From contig OY821748.1 in the NCBI GenBank assembly GCA_963682055.1, positions 27,182,661 to 27,246,660 on the forward strand: 64,000 nt of DNA, in the 5' to 3' direction. A model generated the notes under the pieces. The model made no database searches. It was not told the DNA's origin and saw only the letters and a list, made by a program, of their open reading frames with translations. Positions 22,127 through 34,471 of this stretch are shown here, one piece after another. Origin of the DNA: Primula veris. Lineage: Eukaryota; Streptophyta; Magnoliopsida; Ericales; Primulaceae. The position numbers and the translations under genes were made by a program. The number at the start of each line of letters is the position of its first letter. Position 1 is the first letter of the stretch.

Positions 22127-25100
22127 TCATCTCGGCCCTGCACCATCATCGGGTTTTCCAGAACCACTATCCTTCTCTTTATTCTCTGGCTCCTTCCTCT
22201 TCCTCTTTTTGACAAATTCTATAACAAATTGCATATCATGATCATCACCATTAAATGACTCGTAAAACTTCATCAAATCCCCAGCTTTCAAATTATGCTC
22301 CCTTACAATATCCTCCCATCCATCCAAAATCAGATAGTCCCTTGAGGACGCCTTCTGGTAAACCATTATCACGTACCAGTCTTTTTTCCACAAATCGGTC
22401 AATTTCACCATCTCCTTGTTACGCCATTGGGCCGATGGCATTAAACCATTCATCACCAATCTCCCATGACCTACATCAGCCTCCGTTAAACTCAGATCCC
22501 AGCAAAACTCCCCCTTCCGAATAGGACCCACGTTAAGAGATCTTACTCTTCGTCTCAATTCGTGATGGACAATAAAACTATTTTTACCTTCAGTAGGGTA
22601 AAAATTCTTGAAGAACCGAATCTTATCGTTATGAATCAAACGGTGATGAGCTGCATACTTGTCCCAGCCTCGAATGATAATATAGGCTTCTTCATCTTCA
22701 AAAACTACGTATTTCCACTCCCATTTTTTATCACGGTAGTCCGTGATGCGGAGAATGAACTCATTCAGATGGTGAGGTGGTTTAGGGGCATCCCTGGGCC
22801 TGAAGTGATTCTCCGCCAGCTTGCATGGGATGCACAGCCTGTTGCTACGAGAGACCTGCACCTCGAACAGGGATTGCTCACAATTCTTCTGATGGTATAT
22901 ATAAAAGTCTTTTCTGTCTGCCTGAGGTATGGGCATATAGATTTGAATCAAATCACGCGGGACTAAGCAGTTGTGTTCAGTATAGGCGTTCAGCCCGTTG
23001 GTGATTATATAAGTCTTGGCATTGCTGTCGTAAATGAGCGTCATTTGCCACCTTTCCCCACGAGGATCGATAAGGTATAGGGTCTCTTCGGCATTGGGAG
23101 ATATCATCAAAGGAGGGAAGTATTCTGACGCCATCACGTAAGGGATGACAAGGCAGGGTCCTTCTGAGATTTGGCGTTCGACGATGAGCTTTTCACCTGG
23201 TTCGATATCTTCTTTGTCGGCGTCCGAATCTGTAGAATCAGTATCGTCATCTTCAATTTGTGCGTCCCCTTCAAAATCCTCTTTGGATGAATCACTGCAA
23301 TATCATCTTCCCGATAAGCATTTAATTTGTTGAGTAATATAAACACTGCTATTTTACGATAAAAACTGATGTACATATACACGAGAATGGTCAATTGTTT
23401 TCCCCTTAAACTGCATCTACACCATTACTTTTCGGGGATTCAATTTTTGAACTGAGTGTTAACATACATTCTGTAAAATTGTTCAGCAGGTATCATCATC
23501 TGATAACAGAAACTGTCAGAGACTCAGGTCAGAGCAATGATTTAAGGCCTGCTTCTAAAATGGTGAGTATGCTTCTTTGCAACTTAGACTTGATTATTAT
23601 TTTTTAAAATAGTTTCCTTTTTATTCCTCCAGAAATCTGTATAATTTTTTTATAAATAATTTCCTTCTTGTGCAGTCATTGAGTTAGACTGTACAATGTC
23701 CAGTCACCTTTACAACCATTAGATTAAAAATAGAGGGTTAGATGATACATTTTTAATAACTAATTTAATTTTTTATTTTTTATCATATATTAGACATTAT
23801 GATTTAATAAATTAAAAACAAATTTTACAACACAATAAAAACCCAAATACAAATATAGAACCCCAGTGGATACTACCTTAAATTTAATAATTAATCAAAA
23901 TTTAAAAAAAATAACAATTAAATATTTAATTTTGAAAACGGGACTTTACGCCATTCAATTGATTGACTGCAAAAAAGAAAATTCCTATTTTTACCATCAA
24001 TCTCCTCTCTCTCAGGTCAATTTCTCTCCCCTACCATCAGGCATTTCACAAATAAATTCTTTTGCAAACAATAATTTTAAGATTTTATTTGATGTTAAGA
24101 AATATTAATCGCACACACATCGTGTTACACCACGCATCACGTGGGTACGTTCGCTAGTCTTACTATTATTTAAGTGAAGACCCCCTTGTGAGGCCTTGAA
24201 ATATTGCTTTTCAAAACTACTCTTCACAACTTTAACTAATTACAAAAAAAAAAAAGCGGATGTTTAATTCAAAAATAAAAATAACTGTTCCCATTCCCAA
24301 TAATCGTCCCCCCTGTGTATTACTATTTCTTCCCCTCTCAGTCTCTCCCTCTCTCCGACTTTTTTCCCCACTGTAAATGGCGAAACTAACATCTGAATAT
24401 TCTTATGACTTTTGGATATCTCTTTTCGCTCTCCCTCAGGTACAAAATTCTCAATTTCATTAGTATAATACAAAGCCACGCGTTACAACACGCATCGCGT
24501 GGGCATGCCCCCTAGTAATGGTTTAATCCTACAAAAGTTTTTCCCATTTTCTACGCATAGTTTATTCGTTATTCAGAAATAATCTTAAACCATTATCCTA
24601 AATAATTTATATTTCCAAAATCACCATATTCTAGCGGACCCTGTAAAGTACTATTTACTTTAAATTAAAAAAACTGTGCAAAGAATTTGTATATATGATA
24701 ACAGTTCCCCATCTGCAATGTTATCAGATAATTCAACTTTTTTCATTTGGGTGTATGCATAATGATCTAATTAAGTGCAATTAAACGTGTTCATGTCATA
24801 CCAGTGAAGAAGAAGCTCAAGAAATGGTTTCTTGGTAAAGATAATCGAAGAAAGAAACGGTTCAAGTTTCCCCTTTTTGTGATTTCTGAACCAGAATATA
24901 GGGCTGTTAACCAAACATTAAATCGTCTACAAAATTTCTGTAAACTTATCCTGCAGGTTTTAAATGGCAAAATCCTGAGATCGAAACGATGATATAAGAC
25001 CTGCTATTGAAACGGTAAGTTTGCTCGATTCTGTAACTTATAGTTCAAAAGGGTTCTAAAAACATTAATTTTCCATTTGTTCCAAACAACACCAAGTAAC

Positions 25101-26169
25101 ATGAGATTCTCCTATTTGCAAAGCACTGTTTATTCATTATTGGGAACGGTTAATAACACACCTTTTTTAAACCTTATTCATCCCAGAAAACGCCATGTAA
25201 TGGGTGAACTTATAAAACATAATTTAGAACTTAAGAAAATCTGTAAAACTAGTTAGGGACGTCTAATTTATACCTTTCCCCAGAAAACGGAAAAAATTAT
25301 TTCACATGTGCAATATTACCTGATATACAGAATATAGGGTTGTTTAAGGATCTAGTTTTCGAATCAAACGTTATGTCGTCAATAAATTTTCTGTAAACTC
25401 ATTCTGCAGGTTTTAAAAGGCAAAATTCTCAGATCGAAACAATGATTTAAGACCTGCTTCTGAAACAGTAAGTTTGCTCGATTCTGTAACTTATTATTGA
25501 AAAGGGTTCTAAAAACAATTGTTTTCCATTTGAGCCAAAAACCACCAAGTAACATGAGATTCTCCCATTTTCAAAGCACAGTTTATTCATTAGTGGAAAC
25601 GATTCATAACACGCCTTTTAACGCCTTATTTTTCCTAGGAAACACCATGTAATAGGTGAAATTATAAAACATAATTTAGAACTTCCGAAAATCTGTACGT
25701 ACAACTAGTTAGCGACATCTAACTTCTATATTGGCCCCAAAAAACGGAAAATTTTATTTCACATGGAATATAACGAGGGTGTATACATTAACGATCTGAT
25801 CGTGGAATTAATCGTGTTTCATGGCATATCAGTGAAGAAGAATCTCAAGAATCGGTTTCGTGGTGAAGAAAGCCATAGAAAGCAATAAAAAGCAACGGAA
25901 ACTTACGCTATTTGGAGATCCTGAGCCGTATTCTTGGCGTGTGCGATGTTATCCAGAATCTGTTGCTGCCCCTTTAAGAATTCGTCAAAATCCACTGCTT
26001 CGCCATCTCCTTGCTCATCCAACGTCGTATAGTACATGGATATAATCTCATCGCTAACCTTCGGTGTTTTCTCCTCTTCTTTTTGTTCATCATCTGGGTG
26101 CATTGTCCCTTTCCCTTTTCTCGCTCTTTCAGCAGCTGCACTGTTGCTGGCACCCTCGTTTTCGGACAT
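22127..26169 (-). CDS. B3-like DNA-binding protein, three B3 domains (type I copy B)
   Basis: Exon 1 is 25907-26169 (ATG complement 26167-26169, GC|GTAAGT donor) and exon 2 is 22127-23294 (TATTGCAG acceptor). Lengths of 263 and 1168 nt give 476 aa in frame. The order is an acidic leader, an Asp/Glu-rich linker, then three B3-like domains as in copies A and C. The first domain has PCLVIPY where A and C have PRLVIPY. A small indel near the end puts a stop right after GPR, so the final residues seen in A and C (VEKI..KLG) are missing; the KKRKRKEPE basic patch remains. The intron is enlarged by a Helitron-like insertion. It is divergent from gene E. Probably expressed, function unknown. Confidence 0.75.
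23647..24515 (+). mobile_element. Helitron-like non-autonomous insertion in intron of copy B
   Basis: Comparison with copy A shows an extra ~870 bp between AGAAA and the TACAAAAGTTTTTCCCATTTTC block. The right end reads CACGCATCGCGTGGGCATGC then CCCCTAGT: a hairpin (CACGC/GCGTG) a few bases before CTAG and a T, which is the Helitron 3' rule. A second such end, CACGCATCACGTG followed by CTAGT, lies at 24137-24158, so two elements or two alternative ends may be present. The left end starts with TC. No helicase coding sequence is seen. No terminal inverted repeat or target duplication is seen, as expected. Confidence 0.6.
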
Positions 26170-26333
26170 TTTTATTGGTTGTTTGATTCTTTGCAATGTG
26201 CGGTTTTCTGGGTAGAAAGGCGGGTTTTTAGAGAGAGGAGAGAAGAGAAGAGAGGGAGGGTGTGGATTGTTTTCACGGCTAGTAAAAAGGGTATTATGAA
26301 TAGTGCTTGGCGGTTTAGTTGGACGTTCAAAAC

Positions 26334-26341
26334 CTTATATA
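26334..26341 (-). promoter_or_regulatory. TATA-like box of copy B
   Basis: TATATAAG on the - strand at the position of TATAAAAG in copies A and C, about 165 bases upstream of the ATG. Confidence 0.45.
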
Positions 26342-26550
26342 TTACTATGAGAATATTGTATATACAGTTGTGTACTTTATATCCAGAATGAGTTGCAGTG
26401 ATAAGAATAAAAGTTAATGCCTAATGATTAATGCATTACTATTTTCTTCCTTTTCTTCTTGTTTACATCGATTATTAACCGGTAAATGCGTTTAATGATT
26501 AATGCGTTTCCCCGAATCACGTTTTGCAAACGGAGACCATTAATGATTAA

Positions 26551-28541
26551 TATGTATAATTTACTCAAAATTAAACAATTTATGTCTCATTAAAATATAT
26601 TCATGGAATTTATATAAAAGTTTCATAATCTAAATTCTTCAACTACAACGGAGTTTTCTGTTTCACATAAAAAATTTGGTTGCATTTCATGTGGTGTGAA
26701 GCAATGGAATTTCTCCCGCATGCTTTCAATATCCGTCCCACGCACCAACCCACATCTCTCATTGCAACGAAGGACGACGTCTCTACTTATTTGGTGGCAC
26801 GGACTTAGACATCAGTTGCGCTGATTGTGGTGATTGTCCTACATAGATATTGACATTCCAAAAAAGGAATGGATGGTTCGCAAGAAACAGATGCCACGCA
26901 CTTGCCTAAAAAATTGTAGACAATTGGTAATTTGCGACCTAATTAGTCAAGTCGGTCGACTCGTTTATATAGAGGAAAAGCGTAGAAGTGGCTAATAAAA
27001 CTGCTAAAAACACGTTATTATCTTATGTCCATGTTCTGTTTATGCATAAACAAACATACAAAACTTTTCATGAACACGAGTCGAATACGAGTTTTTTATG
27101 AGCCTTGTAAGTTAAAGGGGTTGCATTTGCAGCCCATAATTTGAGAAAATGTTATTTTTCTAAAATAGATTTTAAAAAATCTTAAACAAAAATGTGTTTT
27201 AGAACCCCACAGTATTTTGATGGCTCCGCTCTTTGCTTGTAGCTCCTATCTTATTCAACTTTTGAAGTATCAAATGTATTGTAGAATGCTAAACTAGCAC
27301 TTTTAATATTAACATGCGTATGATGGCACATTTTTCATGTAAATAATTGTTTTTCCGTCTAAAATTTGTTATACTAACGTACGTTATTACAAGAACATCA
27401 AGAATTTTTTAGAATTCACATTAATTTTCCTCTTTTTTTGATTCCTTTTCTCGAAAAATAATAGTAGTACACTACTCCGGATAAATAAGTCATTTTATAA
27501 CATAATCATAACATTTTATAACAAACTATTTTCAATACAAGTACAACTAAGCAAACTAACTATCTCCATGCGACCAATCTCTTTCTCTCTCTGATCTCTT
27601 TATCTTCCCGGAAGTGGCGAAGCCAATGTAGGACCACTCAGGGTAAGTGCCCCCGCTGGATTTTTTTTATTAACTGTATACTACAACAAACTTCATATAT
27701 TTGTAGTAAGATCAGACTAGTTGGTTGAAAGCTACATACCCTCTTATAGCTTGAGACCAGAGTTCGAATCTCATTGCTACCATTTGTTTTACAATACAAC
27801 CATTAAACACATAATTAACATCACTGCTACTATTTTTTTTAAAAACTTTCCTGGTTTTATACAATACAACCATTAAATACAATTATACATAATTAATATC
27901 ATTTTTATTGACATTTTAAATATATTCATTGTTAAAATGGTATTATCTGACCCATCTCTATTTGCATATTGATCACTTGATTGATTAATTGGTTTCCCTT
28001 TTATGAATAAACTATTATACACGAAATTATATGTAATTATATGTACTATGTAGTCTTATCCCATAGTTTGTGTAGTTTAAGTTTTTATAATCTTACTTGC
28101 AATATACAATGATTATCAAAAAATACTACTCCTATATTTTTTAATTTCATTTGCTCGATAAAAATGCAAAATAGAACTAGGGGTCACTAAATCATAACGA
28201 GCCACTTGTTGTATACTATCATAAAGGCAAAAACAACTTTGATTATTTCGATTTTAAGTTTTAACCCCCATTATGTAAAACACACTATTTATTGTAAAAA
28301 AATTGAACAGGAAACAGTTTCTCTTTTTTCAGAAGCCAAACAGAAGCTAGGATCATTAAATCCATAAACCTTTAATTATAGATAGTATTTCTTCTTTTTA
28401 ATCAATCTTAAACAATTTTACTGGCCTAAATTAAAGAGAAAGCGATAGTGGCAACCAAATGGTGACAACCCTAAGACTAGTAAAGCATATACTTTTCTTT
28501 GACATAAGATTGTAACAAGTCTCTGGTTGTGTATCTTGTAG
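26551..28541. other. Divergent B/E intergenic region with promoter relic and SINE-like patch
   Basis: Near 27430-27495 the sequence AAAAATAATAGTAGTAC...CTCCGGATAAATAAGTCA matches the promoter of gene D, but its TATA box has changed to GATAAATA. This marks the original start region of gene E, whose first four exons are not found. At 27610-27660 a GTGGCGAAGCCA...AAGTGCCCCC patch occurs, typical of plant dispersed repeats. At 27710-27790, GACTAGTTGGTT and AGTTCGAATCTC look like A and B boxes of a tRNA-derived SINE. No other coding region is supported. Confidence 0.45.
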
Positions 28542-29447
28542 AAAATCATCCCAATAGATTTATGGGCTGGACCTAAACAAGCTCGATGGTTCTCAGACCC
28601 CGAAGATGAAGAAAACCAATCACTCGTATTTGACCTGCAAATAATCGAAAATGACCGTCTCATAATACCTGCTCGAATGTTTCAAGAAGATTTTCCTTCA
28701 CTGGTTCTCAACCCCGATGAAAATGAGACACTCCAGCTCACTGACTATCTCGGCCACAAATGGGAAGTGACTCTCAGTTATGACTCTGCCCTCGATAGTC
28801 ACGTAATCATGGATGGTTGGAGTTCGTACATTCAACACTACCACCTAAAATACATGGATTCAGTCCGATGTTATAGGCATGTACCTCAACAAAACTCAAA
28901 CCACTTTCTCATTCTACACCGGAACTCAATTGGCAAGTGCCTTTTCAGGGTGGTCAATCCATCATAAAACTATTAGGCTTTTTCGTTAGAACCAAAGAAA
29001 CAGATTTTTTACTCATTGTCCTCATTTGCTACAACTAAGAAAAAAGAAGCTAAATTGATTTCTGCAGAAATCCTTGACATGAGGGAGGGAACCAAACTGC
29101 TTAATAGTACCCTTTGCCATAGAAACAGTTTATTTTGACTCTTTGAGCTTATCTTGTACCATTTATTCTTCCTACATTTTCCCTTGGAATAGTACTTGAA
29201 TTGTTAATATCATCGTAATCATCATCTCATTGCTTTCATTCAGGCAAAGGGTTACTTAAACCCCGCACAGGTTCTGGCGCCACCTCAACACCTCCAGGAG
29301 TACACTATCCACACTACCGACTACCCTGATCAAACATGGGAGATGAAATCAGTACATTTCAAAAAAGAAGAAGCCTACGTCGTTGTTCAGGGGTGGAAAC
29401 AGAAAGTGGCTAAGCACAGTTTGAGGCATAAGGTATCACTGCAGTGA
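28542..29447 (+). pseudogene. B3-like gene fragment (type II copy E, 3' part only)
   Basis: The first piece, 28542-28967, follows an acceptor region (GTCTCTGGTTGTGTATCTTG then TAG) matching that of exon 5 in gene F. It codes for one B3-like domain (NDRLIIPARMF...LTDYLGHKWEV) and then stops just after LFRVVNPS. F continues there to its donor. The second piece, 29244-29447, starts after TTCATTCAG and matches the start of exon 6 of F (HLQEYTIHTTDYPDQTWEMK) until a TGA at 29445-29447. The phase at the first acceptor differs from F. With no upstream exons, no matching donor and lost 3' end, this is a broken copy. Confidence 0.75.
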
Positions 29448-32133
29448 ACGCGTAAGCATCCATAATCCATCACCTATAGGCGATTCAATGTCATATATCT
29501 ATTATAGATTAAATAGATTTGAAAATAAACAAATTACCCACAGACATGCGAGATTATTATTGTGCAAAACCCTGCTAGATCCGGATGTACACGAAACAAT
29601 AACAATAACAGTGACCGTGGAGACTCGGGGGAAACTTTCCGGGTTTTCACCGTAGGCTTACCAGCCCCACCGTTACTACGGAAACCGGCTAACCAAATGA
29701 TGCGCATCAGGCAGGAATACATCCCCTTACCCACATTGAGTCCCCTTCCACGTCACTTTTCATAAAAGGCCAGCAATTTGCAATAAAAACCATAACCAAT
29801 CGACACCTTGTCCGACCCTTCAGCAGTTGGTGTCTGTTCTACAGAAAATAAGCCTGGCCATGCCTTTATTAAGCGCCACACACATCTAACAAATAATTTC
29901 ACATGCGCCACATAGTATATACTCATATATACAACAGTTCTATTTAAATCATTGTCGTATCAGTGAAAAGCATACAATATGTCAAAGCCAAACAAATCAA
30001 GGCATAACTAACGGTACACATATCTTACCTAATCATGGTCAAACACACAAGGCCAATCAAGCTGGGTTGCGTATGTTATGTTACGAATCTAAAATACAGG
30101 TTATGCACAATTGCATAATGTGTAAAACGTATTTAAATCCAAACAGACAAAGTGGCTTATAATAAGCTTGCAATTTCATAATCTTCATGACTTTATTTCA
30201 GACTTGAAGAAAACGCGATTTATATCTGAACTCTTAGATTCATACAAACTGCCGATTAGCCTTATGTTGACCAGTGTAACTTCTAAAATCTTAAATTCAT
30301 CAAAGCTAAAACCATGACTGTTCTTATCCCATGAATCAGTCGTGGAACTTAGGCTTTCCGTTCTTGCATTTTAATCTGACAATCCCTTTTTCACTCAATC
30401 AAGTACTTTTATCAAACCTTTCTATATATATATATATATATATATCAAGCTGCTCAACACATGTGACTGTTGTAATTTCAGACAAGTTTCGTAAATTACT
30501 AGTTAATCCATTTAGTTACGTTAAATAATAGTTTAATATAGAAAATGCTAAAATCAACACTTTGGCCCTGATATATGATCCCAACAACTCAATTTATCCA
30601 AGTTTACCCTAATTACAAATACACCGGAAGGACTTAATTCTGGAATCTCGCAGAAGTTCCAGAAATTACTAAATGGTCCCCATAGTTTGATTTTACTACA
30701 AGGTGGGCCATGAATTGTTAAAATTTAACAATCCAACCCAAAATAGTTTAGAAACCAGATTTATTTGTTTAATACACACACATACGGTTGGTTATATGCC
30801 ACACAAGATCCTAAAAGAAAGATACACGTCATGCTAAACGATTTATTCGGATTATACCTCATAATACTTAAATTAAATTCCATATAATTAATTAGCTGAT
30901 ACTCTCATAAAGGCTCATTAATCTTAACACCTGCTTGAAGTGAAGTGAAGCTCATGATCAATTTATTAAACTTAAATATAGTGGGATTATGTGAATGATT
31001 TATATAGAACTAATAAAACCCCCAAATTACTAATAAAATCTCTTACTTGAACCACCAAGAGTAATCATTTGTAATTTATAGGTGATGCTTATTTCTATAT
31101 ATGCATATGTAATAGGGAGAGATAGGGGGTTGGTTGGACTTTATTTTCTCATCTCCTATTCGACAGAGAGAGAGAGTAAGTGGTGGTGAGATTTTGGTGA
31201 AATAATGAAAACACCTCCAGACGAAAGTAAGTAAACCGATTCTAAACCATATTGCAAATAAATAATCTGATTCTGAACCATGCCAAACGAAGGAAAGTAC
31301 CCAGGAACCGATAAAATTTGGATTGTTACAAAGTTAAACTAAATTTTACAGTCAAACCATGAAGTTACACTTGCAAAACATAAAAAGAAACAAAGATTGC
31401 ACAAACTAATCATACGTTCGTCTTTCTTGTGTTAATAAGGACCACAAACCCACCTTACCATGATTCAACTACCGGGAAATAAACTCTAGACAGCTATAGT
31501 ATAGAGACAACAAATTACATGTATATATCAGTTGGGTCGAAGGTCGTTCTTATTGTTTTGTTTACTTTAATTTGTTGCCTAAGCGTATTGGCTATTTTGA
31601 ATAGCTTATGGGCCGGGTTAGACCCACCAGGTCAAAAAAATTACTTAATGTCGTGTTTTCAGTTTACGGAGGGACTACTAGAGCTAGTACTTACTGCTAA
31701 ACATTTTTTATCGTGTCTATATTCCTTTTTTTTGGGTAAGTAAGCATATATTACTGACGTGGCCATGACCCTCAATCCGTGAAAATTATAAAATTACAGG
31801 ATTGTACCAAGATTCTGGCCAGTTATAACTCATCCTCACATTATTACAAAACAACTCTAACTCTGTGAACTTCTGCCTAGTGAGAAATCTGATTTACAAC
31901 ACTGTTTATACTGAGAAAAATTTCAAATGCATATTGCGATTTAGGAGAACCTACGACACAACAGAGGTACATGTAGTGAAAAAACTCATTATAAATCCTA
32001 GTGCAAACAACAGAAAAACTCATGCCTAACGAAAAGAAGTAAGAAGCAGTCACCCACAAAGTGACTACAAATACAAACAATGAAATTCCATAGTTGCGGT
32101 ACAAGCAGTGTGGATAATCCAATTTACTCAAGT
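29448..32133. other. Gene-poor interval with weak LTR resemblance
   Basis: At about 29630-29690 the run GGGGAAACTTTCCGGGTTTTCACCG resembles the chromovirus LTR segment GTTTCCGGGATCTCACCG at 35508 and 42937, so a decayed gypsy LTR may lie around 29560-30130. A TA microsatellite is at about 30422-30445 and a GA run at 31167. Open frames here have no recognisable product. Confidence 0.3.
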
Positions 32134-32560
32134 TTAATATGTAATATTGCAGAACTTTTTCCTTGCTTCAACATTTGCTTTTACTTGAACAATGACCCAT
32201 TCTGGTTTCAGCGTTTTGTCTTCAAAAAACGTGAGATTTCTCGCTCTCCAAATGTAATATATCATGGCATTAAAGACAAGCTTCCCTGTGATCGACCAGT
32301 TGGAAATTCCACTCCATCTATCTATGCTCCAAATGATCACGTCTTCCCATTTAAGTATAGGGGCTTGCATACATTTAACAAGAACGATAATAGAAAATTC
32401 ACACGCAAAGAACAAATGATCTATCGTTTCTTCACTATTTCCACAAAGAAGGCAACAAACAGGAATGTTTTTGTTAGATATAGAAATTCTTTTTCTAGTG
32501 TTAAGCCTAGTCCTGATAATCTATCGTGTCTATATTCCTTTGGTAACTCCCTGAGATATG
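32134..32560 (-). pseudogene. LINE-type reverse transcriptase C-terminal (zf-RVT) remnant
   Basis: On the - strand the order is RLSGLGLT, a cysteine-rich part in another frame, then FFACEFS, KLVFNAMIYYIWRARNLTFF. These fit the zinc-binding C-terminal domain of plant non-LTR retrotransposon reverse transcriptases. At least one frameshift lies near 32420, where the two frames meet. The catalytic reverse transcriptase part is absent. Sequence 31870-32130 may be its 3' end. Confidence 0.55.
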
Positions 32561-32756
32561 AGATAGCTAGTATGTGATACCAGTAGCTCGTAAATAAATT
32601 ATCTATGAAATTCATGACGCCATCCTTATGCTTTGTCTTTTCTATCTCAGTTTCAAATTTAAACACGTGAACTACTTGATGAATTCGAATTTGGTATATC
32701 TTACAAATGACGAATTTTAATTCATTTTTTTTTACAGTTCATCCAATAGAATCTTT

Positions 32757-33254
32757 TTTAGATATTGGGTAGAGCTTCCGCTACATTGATAGACTTCAAG
32801 CCTGAAAGTTTACTGTCATTTGCTAACACCTTCATCCCCTTCTCATTTATATGACCTAAACGTCGATGCCACAGTTCAGAGTAATTTTACGACACAGCTG
32901 CCGCAATTGTACATTCATCATCGGTCGTCATGTACAATGTACTGACCTTTCTCCCTCGTGCTATCACCATAGCTCCTCGTGAAATTTTCCAAGCTCCACT
33001 GCTGAACGAAATGCAGTGTCCCTCTGCATCGAGTTGTCCTACTGAAATCATATTCTTGGTCAAGCTCGGAACATGCCTCACTTTCGTCAGCTTCCATACC
33101 GGCCCATTTGGAATGCGAATCTTCACATCGCCCATTCCAACAACATCCAACGCTTCTCCGTCGGCTAGATACACTTTACCAAAATTACCCGCAATGTAAT
33201 TTTCAAATAAATACTTCTGAGCAGTCGTGTGAAATGATGCCCCAGAGTCTAGAA
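32757..33254 (-). pseudogene. Copia protease and pre-integrase fragment of the oldest element
   Basis: The frame starts at the insertion border with ILDSGASFHTT, the aspartic protease active-site motif of copia polyproteins. It continues through MISVGQLDAEGH and a stop at 32887-32889. Beyond the stop, in the same frame, LWHRRLGHINEKGMKVL is the pre-integrase motif. The fragment then ends near 32757. The stop and the loss of all downstream domains make it dead. Confidence 0.75.
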
Positions 33255-33558
33255 TGTTAGATTTCATGAGAATTTGCTTTTCTGTTTTAATGCTTTTATT
33301 TATTTATTTATTTCCTGTTATGAATAAGTCTGTAATTTGAACTAGAGTCAGTTTGTTTTCTTCCTATTTCTAAGTTACTGTTAGCTTATTTTTAGGGATT
33401 GTTTGTTATCTTTGTTGGCCTATATAAAGGCTCAATGTTGATCAATAAAGTATCTGAAATTTTCACTTTCATTTTTCCTATCTCTAAACTACATTTGTTA
33501 TTCGTATTTGTGATAATATAAATATCAGAATACACCTTACGGTGTTCTGAATCTTACA
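33255..33558 (+). repeat. 5' LTR of the split copia
   Basis: Starts TGTTAGATTTC and ends ATCTTACA. It includes TATATAAAGG and AATAAAG signals of an LTR promoter and polyadenylation region. It matches 47236-47539. Confidence 0.95.
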
Positions 33559-33559
33559 G

Positions 33560-33571
33560 TGGTATCAGAGC
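33560..33571 (+). other. Primer-binding site, initiator Met tRNA
   Basis: TGGTATCAGAGC, one base after the 5' LTR, complementary to the initiator Met tRNA 3' end. Confidence 0.9.
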
Positions 33572-33665
33572 GGATTTCTTAAGGGCTGTGACTATCCATT
33601 TGAACCCAATTTTAATACGTGTTCTACCCAAATCCCAGTTTCTATCCAAACACTAAAAAAAAAAA

Positions 33666-34471
33666 ATGACCAACACCACCAATTTTTCATCACCTCAGTG
33701 GTGAACACTATCATATAAGGGCCGTGAAAATGAAATTCTATTTGAAGTCTCAAGGCTTATGGTCTGTGACGGAATCAGATTTGGATCCACCGGCACTTTC
33801 TGCAAATCCTTCATTGGCTCAAATTAGAGCTCATGAAGAAGAAAAATTAAAGAAAGACAAGGCCATTACTTGTCTTCACTCTGCTCTAGCTGACCACATA
33901 TTCACCAAAATCATGGACTTGGAAACACCAAAACAAGTCTGGGATAAACTGCAAGGTGAATATGAGGTTAGCGAGGGAGTTAAAACTGTACGAGTTCTTA
34001 CATTGAAAAGAGAGTTTGAACTCATGAAGATGAAGGACAATGAATCTGTCAAAGATTATTCTGGAAGGATGATGGATATTGTAAACCAGATTCGGCTTCT
34101 TGGTGAAGTTTTTCCGGATCAGAAGGTTGTCGAAAAGATTATGGTCTCCATACCACAAAGATTTGAGGCCAAAATCTCTGCAATTGAGGAGTCATGTGAT
34201 CTAAAAACACTCTCAATTGCAGAATTGACCAGTAAACTTCAAGCTCACGAGCAGAGAGTCTCTCTGAGGTGTGACGACTCAATTGAAGGGGCTTTTCAAG
34301 CAAATCAAAAGGGACATTTTTTCAAGAATCGGACAGACAAGAAGTTCTTTCCGAAGTACAAAGGGAAATATAACGGACCATCAAAAAGGGGTAGTTTCTT
34401 TCCATGTTCTTTCTGTAAGAAAACAAATCATTCTGAAAAGGATTGTTGGTTCAAAAATAAGCCACTTCTCC
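33666..34471 (+). pseudogene. Copia gag, 5' part, cut by gypsy insertion
   Basis: An ATG at 33666 opens a short frame (MTNTTNFSS) that stops after a few codons. The main gag frame runs in another phase from about 33700, with VKMKFYLKSQGLW, so a small indel separates start and body. The body has the usual gag core (ITCLHSALADHIFTKIM, LKREFELMKMKD) and a CCHC-like knuckle (CSFCKKTNHSEKDC). It is then broken at 34471 by the gypsy element. A second knuckle (CNFCNKVGHSENFC) follows the insertion at about 44121. Confidence 0.85.

Larger units (their letters stand above)
21626..26550 (-). repeat. Segmental duplication, type I block, copy B
   Basis: Second copy of the block at 1445-6460, in the same orientation. 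It carries the same 3' edge motif GATGCTAGCTCCTCCATTG and the same promoter and 5' leader. It is more diverged at its 5' edge than A is from C, and holds an extra insertion at about 23647-24515. Confidence 0.8.

Noticed and set aside
27710..27790. Possible tRNA gene
   Set aside because: A- and B-box-like motifs are present but no cloverleaf with paired acceptor arms can be drawn, so a SINE or tRNA relic is more likely.
31519..31743. 74-codon hydrophobic open frame
   Set aside because: No homology recognised, no conserved context, and it is in a gene-poor stretch where such frames occur by chance.
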